A DNA stretch of 6,529 bases from Dehalococcoidia bacterium CG2_30_46_9 (lineage in GTDB: Bacteria; Chloroflexota; Dehalococcoidia; GIF9; AB-539-J10): contig MNYE01000033.1 of the NCBI GenBank assembly GCA_001873005.1, positions 1 through 6,529 of the forward strand. The letters are read 5' to 3'. Positions 1-6,529 of the stretch are shown here, in pieces (the stretch's first letter is position 1; every line of letters starts with the position of its first letter). The translations under genes were made by a program, and so were the position numbers. The notes under the pieces are model-generated. The model did not search any database and was not told where the DNA came from. It saw only the letters and a program-made list of their open reading frames with translations.

Positions 1-1120
<1,120 letters not shown>

Positions 1121-1133
1121 AACTTTCCTTCCA

Positions 1134-1155
1134 CTATTCAGTTGTTAAGGTTCTC
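1134..1155 (-). promoter_or_regulatory. boxA-like antitermination motif in 16S leader
   Basis: Read on the minus strand, the leader between the promoter and mature 16S contains GAACCTTAACAACTGAATAG. It resembles the TTCTTTGAAAACTGAATA-type motif found before many bacterial 16S genes, where NusB/NusE (S10) bind boxA to prevent premature termination. The position, about 15-35 bases before the mature 5' end, fits. The match is partial, so this is an inference from position and similarity. Confidence 0.4.
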
Positions 1156-1169
1156 TCTAGGACAAGCAT

Positions 1170-1198
1170 ATTCTAAACCCTACACTAATTTTTGTCAA
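1170..1198 (-). promoter_or_regulatory. Sigma-70-type promoter for 16S rRNA
   Basis: On the minus strand TTGACA (1198-1193) is followed after exactly 17 bases by TAGAAT (1175-1170), one base off the TATAAT consensus. Transcription would begin near 1163, giving a leader of about 43 bases before mature 16S. A run of A and T (1219-1229) lies roughly 20-30 bases upstream of the -35 box and could act as an UP-like element. The perfect -35, ideal spacing and position before an rRNA gene make this the best supported promoter in the window. Confidence 0.85.
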
Positions 1199-1232
1199 GC
1201 TCGTGTTGGCTTAGATGGAAAAAATTTTTGAA

Positions 1233-1251
1233 ACTTTAAACCTACTTTAAA
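1233..1251. repeat. Twin ACTTTAAA direct repeat, 11-bp period
   Basis: Two copies of ACTTTAAA (1233-1240 and 1244-1251) are separated by 3 bases, so their starts are 11 bp apart, about one helical turn. They lie between the 16S promoter and the glyA promoter candidate, next to the A6T5 tract at 1219-1229. Paired sites on one DNA face can be operator half-sites. In such AT-rich DNA chance is a real alternative, and I do not recognise a matching regulator. Confidence 0.3.
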
Positions 1252-1295
1252 TCAATTTAGTTACTACCCATGGAAAATTCGCTTTGCCTTTCCTA

Positions 1296-1325
1296 TTGAC
1301 TACTAACGAAAATAAGTAATATTAT
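1296..1325 (+). promoter_or_regulatory. Candidate promoter for glyA
   Basis: TTGACT (1296-1301) and TATTAT (1320-1325) are separated by 18 bases, each one mismatch from the sigma-70 consensus. Transcription would begin at about 1331-1333, only a few bases before the glyA GTG codon at 1335. The transcript would therefore have little or no leader, which agrees with the absence of a Shine-Dalgarno sequence there. The region is AT-rich, so a chance match cannot be excluded. Confidence 0.5.
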
Positions 1326-1334
1326 ATCGATGAT

Positions 1335-2621
1335 GTGAAAGTATACAAGACGTCTTTGCTAGCACAATGCGATAGTGAAGTAGCTCGAATCATTCAGCTT
1401 GAAACGGAAAGACAGACAAACACTATAAATCTTGTTGCTTCAGAAAACCATGCCCATCCTTCTGTGCTCGAGGCGCAAAGTTGCCTCTTGACTGATAAAT
1501 ATGCTGAAGGATATCCCAAACATCGTTATTATGGTGGTTGTATTTATGCAGATGCAATTGAAACTTTAGCCATAGAGAGGGCTAAAAAACTGTTCCAGGC
1601 TGAGCATGCTAATGTCCAGCCCCATAGTGGGAGTCAAGCTAATATGGCCGCTTATTCAGCTCTATTGGAACACGGTGACACTGTTATGGGCTTGGATCTC
1701 AGTCATGGGGGACATCTCACCCACGGCTCAAAGGTCAATTTTTCCGGGAGGTGGTATAACTTTATTTTCTATGGGGTAAATGCGAAAACTGAAATGCTTG
1801 ACTATGATGAGATAGAAAAATTGGCTCTAGCATGCAAACCCAAACTTATCGTGGCCGGAGCAAGTGCTTATCCCCGCACCATTGATTTTGAACGCTTTAG
1901 CTATATAGCTCATAGAGTAGGTGCTAAGTTGCTGGCTGACATGGCTCATATCGCAGGCATGGTGGCTGCTGGGCTGCATCCTTCTCCCGTTCCTTACGCC
2001 GAAGTAGTTACTTCCACTACACAAAAAACATTACGAGGCCCCCGCGGTGGCTTTATCTTATGTAATGAAGACTTAGCTTCGGCTATTGACGCGGCAGTTT
2101 TCCCCGGAATACAAGGTGGTCCCGCGATGCATATTATCGCCGCCAAAGCTGTATGCTTTTATCAGGCTATGCAGCCAGAGTTTATCGATTATCAGCTCTC
2201 TATATTAAGGAATGCCAAGGTTCTGGCCGCTGAGTTGCAAAATTATGGAATGCGAATTATCTCCGGAGGTACCGATAATCATATAGTTCTTGTTGACCTT
2301 TCTCCCCGGGGGATAAGTGGCAAAGAAGCTGAGGAAGCCTTGGAAGCAGCAGGCATCTTGGTCAATAGAAATACCATTCCCTTCGACCCTAAGCCACCAC
2401 ATCTTACCAGTGGTATTAGATTAGGTACCCCAGCACTAACCACCAGGGGTTTTGGTGTGGAGGAGATGAAACATATCGCCGCGCTCATAACTAAGGTAAT
2501 TTTTCACCCTGGAGACGAGCGCATTCAGAAGCAAGTCTGTCAAGAAGTGAAGGAAATGTGCCAGCGTTTTCCCATCCCTGGGGTGGCAGGAGAATATACA
2601 AAGGGGAGCATTAATGGATGA
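1335..2621 (+). CDS. glyA: Serine hydroxymethyltransferase (GlyA)
   Basis: GlyA is a cytosolic PLP enzyme that interconverts serine plus tetrahydrofolate with glycine plus 5,10-methylene-tetrahydrofolate, the main source of one-carbon units. The 428 residues match the usual length. Family motifs appear in order: LVASEN (33-38), KYAEGYP (55-61), [10 protein letters not shown] (94-103), SHGGHLTHG (123-131), DMAHIAG (202-208) with the PLP-contacting Asp202, the PLP lysine Lys231 in [12 protein letters not shown], and [17 protein letters not shown] (358-374) with Arg362, the likely substrate-carboxylate binder. The residue before Lys231 is Gln, where the family normally has His. Other departures are SENHAHP for the usual SENF/Y-x-S and GCIYAD for GCEYVD. 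GTG at 1335 is the only plausible in-frame start after the stop at 1317; there is no clear ribosome binding site. The gene overlaps prs by 8 bases. The identification is firm; whether it is a diverged paralogue cannot be judged here. Confidence 0.97.
   Translation: MKVYKTSLLAQCDSEVARIIQLETERQTNTINLVASENHAHPSVLEAQSCLLTDKYAEGYPKHRYYGGCIYADAIETLAIERAKKLFQAEHANVQPHSGSQANMAAYSALLEHGDTVMGLDLSHGGHLTHGSKVNFSGRWYNFIFYGVNAKTEMLDYDEIEKLALACKPKLIVAGASAYPRTIDFERFSYIAHRVGAKLLADMAHIAGMVAAGLHPSPVPYAEVVTSTTQKTLRGPRGGFILCNEDLASAIDAAVFPGIQGGPAMHIIAAKAVCFYQAMQPEFIDYQLSILRNAKVLAAELQNYGMRIISGGTDNHIVLVDLSPRGISGKEAEEALEAAGILVNRNTIPFDPKPPHLTSGIRLGTPALTTRGFGVEEMKHIAALITKVIFHPGDERIQKQVCQEVKEMCQRFPIPGVAGEYTKGSING
2601..2608 (+). 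promoter_or_regulatory. Ribosome binding site of prs, inside glyA
   Basis: AAGGGGAG lies 5 bases before the ATG at 2614 and inside the last codons of glyA. It supports the start that overlaps the glyA stop, and so supports translational coupling of the two genes. Confidence 0.75.
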
Positions 2622-3552
2622 ATTAAGAGTATTCACTGGCAATGCCCATCCAGCTTTAGCAAGGTCTGTGTGTGATTATCTCGGTATACCTTTAGGCAAA
2701 GCCGAGGTTTTTGAATTCAGCAACGAGAATATCTTTGTTCGCATCATGGAGAATGTTCGCCAACGGGATGTGTTTGTTATCCAGCCAATTTGTTCCCCGG
2801 TTAACAAAAGCCTGGTTGAGTTATTAATAATGCTTGATGCTTTTAAGCGAGCTTCAGCCGGAAGAATCACTGCTGTCGTTCCCTACTATGGCTATGGTAG
2901 AACCGATAAAAAAGACCAGCCGCGGGTGCCTATCACAGCTCGCTTGATTGCTGATTTGCTTACTACCGCTGGGGCTAACAGACTGCTTACTATTGATCTC
3001 CATGCACCTCAAATACAAGGATTTTTCAATATACCTGTTGATGAGCTAACTGCCCTCCCTATCTTGAGCCGCTATTTCCATGAGAAAGCTATAGATAATC
3101 TGGTAGTGGTAGCTACCGATATTGGCATCTCCAAGCGGGCACGTGATTTAGCTGCTAAGCTAGGAACTCCTCTGGCTATTATTGAGAAAAGGCGCATAGG
3201 AAACATTGAAGCCGCTGAAACCTTAAATGTAATTGGTGAGGTAAAAGGAATGCGCGCCTTAACTGTTGACGATGAAATTGATACTGCCGCTTCTTTAATT
3301 GGGGTCGTGAATACTCTATTAGAACACGGGGCCACAGAAGTTTATGCCTGCTGTACCCATCCCGTCTTCTCTGGGCCAGTTATCGAGAGAATAGCATCGA
3401 GTCCGGTAAAAGAGGTGGTAGTCACCGATACTATACCTGTCAACGGCAATAAGAAATTGGACAGGATTACTGTGCTTTCGGTGGCTTCACTTCTCGGTGA
3501 AGCTATCCACAGAATTCACACCGGCTTATCTGTGGGAGCTATGTTTGAGTAG
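2614..3552 (+). CDS. prs: Ribose-phosphate pyrophosphokinase (PRPP synthetase)
   Basis: Prs transfers pyrophosphate from ATP to ribose 5-phosphate, making PRPP for purine, pyrimidine, histidine, tryptophan and NAD synthesis. The 312 residues match class I bacterial enzymes. Visible landmarks are FSNENIFV (35-42), [20 protein letters not shown] (79-98), [13 protein letters not shown] (104-116), [11 protein letters not shown] (128-138) with metal-binding His130, the catalytic flexible loop EKRRIGN (191-197) with Lys192 and Arg194, and the PRPP-binding loop [10 protein letters not shown] (218-227). That loop has Ala225-Ala226 where DTGGT or DTAGS is usual; the second Ala is less common. The C-terminal SVGAMFE resembles the usual SISAMFE ending. 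ATG at 2614 has a good ribosome binding site and overlaps the glyA stop (ATGGATGA), so the two genes are probably cotranscribed and coupled. GlyA and Prs both feed purine synthesis. Confidence 0.97.
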   Translation: MDELRVFTGNAHPALARSVCDYLGIPLGKAEVFEFSNENIFVRIMENVRQRDVFVIQPICSPVNKSLVELLIMLDAFKRASAGRITAVVPYYGYGRTDKKDQPRVPITARLIADLLTTAGANRLLTIDLHAPQIQGFFNIPVDELTALPILSRYFHEKAIDNLVVVATDIGISKRARDLAAKLGTPLAIIEKRRIGNIEAAETLNVIGEVKGMRALTVDDEIDTAASLIGVVNTLLEHGATEVYACCTHPVFSGPVIERIASSPVKEVVVTDTIPVNGNKKLDRITVLSVASLLGEAIHRIHTGLSVGAMFE

Positions 3553-3590
3553 AAGGAAATTGCCGCCCGTGTCATGGAAAAAATTTGGTG

Positions 3591-3598
3591 AAGGAGGT
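3591..3598 (+). promoter_or_regulatory. Strong ribosome binding site that fixes the 77-residue gene start
   Basis: AAGGAGGT, a near-perfect complement to the usual 16S tail, lies 6 bases before ATG at 3605. It selects this start over an in-frame ATG at 3497, which would add 36 residues, lie inside prs, and lacks such a site. Confidence 0.85.
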
Positions 3599-3604
3599 AT
3601 TGAT

Positions 3605-3838
3605 ATGGACAAGCTCAGGGTAACAGGCTCATTCAAATGGTCTCAAGCAGATATTATGGCAGAGGCAAAACCGGATGGCGGGGTTAGGATATGGTTTTAC
3701 TTCAAAGATATTCAACAAGACAGATATGATATCGACCTCACCGCGGTAGAATGGGATAGGCTTGTGGCTTGGATTGAATGGCAGCGGAAGGAAGTTGCAC
3801 TCCAAAAGAAGCCAGCAACACCTGAGGAAGGTAAATGA
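3605..3838 (+). CDS. Small hypothetical protein, 77 residues
   Basis: I do not recognise this protein. It has no signal peptide, membrane segment or cysteine. It is rich in tryptophan (W12, W30, W50, W56, W59). Residues 4-45 look like alternating strands separated by the turn KPDGG (22-26), with the aromatic strand VRIWFYFKDI (27-36). Residues 46-69 look like one amphipathic helix (TAVEWDRLVAWIEWQRKE and following), and the tail is charged and proline-containing. This suggests a compact soluble beta-beta-beta-alpha fold, but that is a guess from residue pattern. The start at 3605 is set by an excellent ribosome binding site. The gene follows prs by 52 bases with no terminator between, so cotranscription with glyA-prs is likely. 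Coding quality and the strong site argue for a real gene; the function is unknown. Confidence 0.8.
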   Translation: MDKLRVTGSFKWSQADIMAEAKPDGGVRIWFYFKDIQQDRYDIDLTAVEWDRLVAWIEWQRKEVALQKKPATPEEGK

Positions 3839-4022
3839 GCGGTTATCTACGGCAGAGATATTTGAGTATTGCGTCGAGCAGAAATAGCTCCGCTGTGTCA
3901 TTGCGAGGAGCATGGCGACGAAGCAATCTCAAGATAAGATTGAATAGATTGCTTCGCTTCGCTCGCAATGACAAAAGAAATTTGCGCGAACGTTTACACA
4001 GTCAACTATAAGATAAGCAAAA
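3839..4022. other. Gap before secA, dominated by an inverted repeat
   Basis: This 184-base stretch has no confident gene. Its centre is the inverted repeat at 3896-3973. I see no T-run after the repeat, so it is not a standard intrinsic terminator on either strand. No good promoter was found in the last 50 bases before secA: TATAAG near 4006-4011 lacks a properly spaced -35 box. A 58-codon open frame (3835-4011) crosses the gap and is probably fortuitous. Whether secA has its own promoter or is read from upstream stays open. Confidence 0.6.
3896..3973. repeat. Imperfect inverted repeat, dispersed MITE-like element
   Basis: The outer arms TGTCATTGCGAG (3896-3907) and CTCGCAATGACA (3962-3973) pair perfectly. 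So do the inner arms CGAAGCAATCT (3919-3929) and AGATTGCTTCG (3946-3956). The unpaired part is 11 bases on the left and 5 on the right, and the loop is 16 bases. The arm type (GTCATTGCGAGGAGC...GACGAAGCAATCT) is one I know as a dispersed palindromic repeat between genes in many bacterial genomes, including Dehalococcoidia. This copy has a shortened right arm and may be decayed. No target-site duplication is evident. It could form an RNA hairpin in a prs-to-secA transcript. Confidence 0.85.
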
Positions 4023-6529
4023 ATGTTCAAGTGGATTAGCCGCCTGATTGATTCTAACGAAAAGGAGCTAAAGCGCCTTCAGCCCATAGTTGAGCGCATA
4101 AATTCGCTTGAACCTGAACTTGAAAGGCTTAGCGATGCCGAGCTTCGCGCTAAAACTGATGAGTTCAAGATTCGGCTGCAAGATGGTGAAAGCCTCCTGG
4201 ACGAGCTTCTCCCTGAGGCTTATGCTAGTGTTAGGGAAGCGGCTAAGCGCACTATAGGGCAGAGACATTTTGATGTCCAGTTAATGGGGGGTCTTATTCT
4301 TCACCAAGGCAAGATAGCCGAGATGAAAACTGGTGAAGGAAAAACTCTCGTGGCTACTTTACCACTTTATCTTAACGCCCTTACCGGAAAAGGTTGCCAC
4401 CTGGTCACGGTCAACGATTACCTCGCCAGACGTGATTGTCACTGGATGGGTCCTATTTACTACGCTCTAGGAGTAAGCGTGGCGTGCATTAACGCTCAGC
4501 AATCTCCGGGCCAAACCGCCCCCTCCTATATCTATGATGGAGCCTATGACTCCGGGGACCCAAAATGGAGGCATCTTCGCCCTATAACCCGCCGTCAGGC
4601 TTATGAGGCGGATATTACCTATGGCACCAATAACGAGTTTGGCTTTGATTACCTCAGAGACAACATGGTCTTGGATTTATCTCAATGCGTGCAACGTCCC
4701 CTAAACTATGCCATTATTGACGAGGTTGACAATATTCTCATTGACGAAGCCAGAACTCCACTAATTATCAGCGGAGCCGCCGCAGAGGCAACACAGAAGT
4801 ATTATACCTTTGCCCAAGTTGTTTCCCGTCTTGTCAAAGACGAGGATTACACTATTGATGAAAGGACGCGCACCGCCAGTCCTACCGATACTGGGATCAC
4901 CAAGATAGAGAAAACGCTGAAAAAAGCCGGTCTGCTCAAAGGAGCTAGCCTATATGACCCCGCCAACTATTTTCTCACCCAATACTTGGAGAGCGCACTT
5001 AAAGCCTATGCTTTGTTTAACAGGGACCGTGATTATGTGATTAAGAATGGGCAGGTTATCATTGTGGACGAATTCACCGGCAGATTGATGTTCGGCCGGC
5101 GATATTCTGAGGGATTACATCAAGCAATAGAAGCTAAGGAAAAGGTGAAGATACAACAAGAAAGTGTCACCCTGGCTACTATCACCTTTCAGAATTATTT
5201 TCGCCTGTACCAGAAATTGGCGGGTATGACGGGGACTGCCACTACCGAAGCCGAAGAGCTTTACAAGACTTATAAACTAGAGGTTTTAGTCATACCTACA
5301 AACAAACCATTGATTCGCACTGAGTATCCTGACCAGATTTATAAGGACGAAGAGGCGAAATTCAAAGCTGTAATCAAGGAAATTGAGCAATCGCACAGCC
5401 AGGGAAGACCTGTTCTTGTTGGCACAACCTCCATTGAGAAGTCCGAGCGGCTGTCAGATTTGCTAACCAAGAAAGGCATACCTCATCAGGTATTAAATGC
5501 CAAGAATCATGAAAAGGAGGCAGGGATAATTGCCCAGGCAGGGCGTCTGGGAGCAGTAACCATAGCCACACAAATGGCAGGTCGAGGTGTAGATATCATA
5601 CTCGGTGGCAACCCTGAAGGGCGTGACCCTAAGGAGTGGCTTGAGGAGCACAATAAGGTGGTGGCACTTGGGGGCTTACACATTCTTGGTACTGAACATT
5701 ATGAAGCCAGGCGTGTTGGCAATCAGCTTCGAGGTAGAGCAGGCAGGCAAGGAGACCCCGGCAGCTCTCGTTTTTATGCCTCTTTAGAAGATGAAATTGT
5801 GCGTCGCTTCGGTGGTGATCGCGTCAAAGGACTGATGCAGTGGGCTGGAATGGATGAGAACACGCCTATCGAACACCCGCTGATAAGCAAGGCGATAGCC
5901 AATGCTCAGGTACAGATTGAAGGTTACCATTTCGATATTCGGAAGCACTTGTTGGAATACGACGATGTGGTCAACAAGCATCGTGAAGTGATTTATGCTG
6001 AAAGGAAGAAAATACTGAGTGGTGCTGACCTCAAAACAAACATAATATCCATGATACACGACGAAATCCAAAGCCTGGTAACCAGTCACTTCAGCAACGC
6101 CATTGCAAGCGTAGGGGCAGGCTTGCCTGCCCAAGAGGGTGAAGCGGAGCAATCTAATTTGTCTGGCTTGCTTGAAGATATATCTGCCATCTTGCCTTTG
6201 TCTCCACGATTCAGAAGCGATGGCTTTTCAGAGCTCAATAGTGAACAAATTACGGAGAAATTAGGCGACTACGCCATTGAACTTTATAATCAACGAGAAC
6301 AAGAGATAGGCGCTGATAATATGCGATTACTGGAGCGTTTGGTAATGCTCAGAGTTATTGATAGTTTATGGATGGAACATCTCACTGCTATGGAGCATTT
6401 GCGTCAAGGTATAGGTCTGCAAGCCGTTGGCCAGCAAGATCCATTGGTAGTTTATAAGAAAGAGGGACATGCCCTATTTCAGGCTCTTTTGGCTAGTATT
6501 CAGCACGATGTTGTCCGCAGTATATATCA
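4023..6529 (+). CDS. secA: Preprotein translocase ATPase SecA (3' end outside window)
   Basis: SecA is the ATP-driven motor that pushes unfolded preproteins through SecYEG at the cytoplasmic membrane. From ATG at 4023 the frame stays open for 835 codons to the window edge. Motifs appear in order: RHFDVQL (81-87), Walker A MKTGEGKT (101-108), [11 protein letters not shown] (128-138), [14 protein letters not shown] (202-215), Walker B DEVD (233-236), the preprotein cross-linking region at roughly 250-380, GMTGTA (401-406), [11 protein letters not shown] (519-529) and arginine-finger motif [11 protein letters not shown] (568-578). Helical scaffold and wing follow (IEHPL 616-620; [18 protein letters not shown] 782-799). 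Residues about 160-193 form an insertion of Chloroflexota type. Residues 697-704 are encoded by a palindromic repeat within the helical wing. Variants include Asn237 after DEVD (usually Ser), Val523 in GRGVD (usually Thr) and Gly566 (usually Asp). The start matches the common MFKW...SNEKELKRL opening; its ribosome binding site is weak. The C-terminal tail and any zinc-binding motif lie beyond the window. Confidence 0.97.
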   Translation, partial: MFKWISRLIDSNEKELKRLQPIVERINSLEPELERLSDAELRAKTDEFKIRLQDGESLLDELLPEAYASVREAAKRTIGQRHFDVQLMGGLILHQGKIAEMKTGEGKTLVATLPLYLNALTGKGCHLVTVNDYLARRDCHWMGPIYYALGVSVACINAQQSPGQTAPSYIYDGAYDSGDPKWRHLRPITRRQAYEADITYGTNNEFGFDYLRDNMVLDLSQCVQRPLNYAIIDEVDNILIDEARTPLIISGAAAEATQKYYTFAQVVSRLVKDEDYTIDERTRTASPTDTGITKIEKTLKKAGLLKGASLYDPANYFLTQYLESALKAYALFNRDRDYVIKNGQVIIVDEFTGRLMFGRRYSEGLHQAIEAKEKVKIQQESVTLATITFQNYFRLYQKLAGMTGTATTEAEELYKTYKLEVLVIPTNKPLIRTEYPDQIYKDEEAKFKAVIKEIEQSHSQGRPVLVGTTSIEKSERLSDLLTKKGIPHQVLNAKNHEKEAGIIAQAGRLGAVTIATQMAGRGVDIILGGNPEGRDPKEWLEEHNKVVALGGLHILGTEHYEARRVGNQLRGRAGRQGDPGSSRFYASLEDEIVRRFGGDRVKGLMQWAGMDENTPIEHPLISKAIANAQVQIEGYHFDIRKHLLEYDDVVNKHREVIYAERKKILSGADLKTNIISMIHDEIQSLVTSHFSNAIASVGAGLPAQEGEAEQSNLSGLLEDISAILPLSPRFRSDGFSELNSEQITEKLGDYAIELYNQREQEIGADNMRLLERLVMLRVIDSLWMEHLTAMEHLRQGIGLQAVGQQDPLVVYKKEGHALFQALLASIQHDVVRSIY
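6115..6132. repeat. Perfect palindromic repeat inside secA
   Basis: GGGCAGGCTTGCCTGCCC has two perfect 8-base arms around TT. With its flank (GTAG before it) it resembles a common dispersed repeat of the GTAGGGGCAGGC...GCCTGCCC type. It lies in the secA frame and encodes about residues 698-703 (GAGLPA) at a length-variable part of the helical wing, so it looks like an in-frame insertion. The link to the dispersed repeat is from memory. Confidence 0.65.

Noticed and set aside
3497..3604. 36-residue upstream extension of the 77-residue protein
   Set aside because: It begins inside prs in another frame and has no good ribosome binding site, whereas ATG 3605 has AAGGAGGT at ideal spacing.
3896..3985. 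Rho-independent terminator before secA
   Set aside because: The inverted repeat forms a hairpin, but it is followed by ACAAAAGAAATT on the plus strand and no T-run on the minus strand, so it lacks the terminator signature.
3974..4022. secA promoter in the last 50 bases before the start
   Set aside because: TATAAG and TAAGAT can be found, but TTTGCG or TTTACA lie at 20 or 8-11 bases, outside the workable spacing range.
5605..5787. 60-residue plus-strand open frame inside secA
   Set aside because: It is an alternate frame over conserved SecA motif VI coding sequence.
5784..6152. 122-residue minus-strand open frame inside secA
   Set aside because: It is antisense to clearly conserved SecA sequence, and its translation resembles no family I know.
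4023..6529. Frameshift or broken secA
   Set aside because: Reading the frame codon by codon from 4023 gives 835 sense codons with every SecA motif in register; the only break is the window edge.

Overview
The window holds the 5' three quarters of a 16S rRNA gene on the minus strand. Facing away from it, on the plus strand, is a gene cluster: glyA, prs, a small unknown gene, and the first 835 codons of secA, which runs off the right edge. Several signals point to Chloroflexota, probably class Dehalococcoidia or a near relative. The 16S has long stretches typical of that class, for example around E. coli positions 860-980. Prs carries a [23 protein letters not shown] loop, and SecA has an insertion after its first nucleotide-binding motifs of the kind I associate with Chloroflexota. 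This placement is from memory of the families, not from a search.

Layout: 1-1120 is 16S rRNA (minus, 3' end outside the window). 1121-1334 is a divergent control region. It holds a near-consensus promoter and a boxA-like leader for 16S, a second promoter candidate very close to the glyA start, an A-tract and a twin 8-bp repeat. 1335-2621 is glyA, which overlaps prs (2614-3552) by 8 bases. 3605-3838 is an unrecognised 77-residue protein with a very strong ribosome binding site. 3839-4022 is a gap dominated by a 78-base imperfect inverted repeat of a dispersed-repeat type. 4023-6529 is secA, open to the window edge without stops or frameshifts.

The genes are housekeeping. GlyA supplies glycine and one-carbon units and Prs supplies PRPP; both feed purine and nucleotide synthesis, and their overlap suggests coupled translation. 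SecA is the motor of protein export and has no obvious metabolic tie to them.

I found no clearly new biological system. The points most worth a second look are a small palindromic repeat that seems to have been absorbed in frame into secA, the dispersed inverted repeat upstream of secA, a Gln in place of the usual His next to the PLP lysine of GlyA, and a probable leaderless or near-leaderless glyA transcript.
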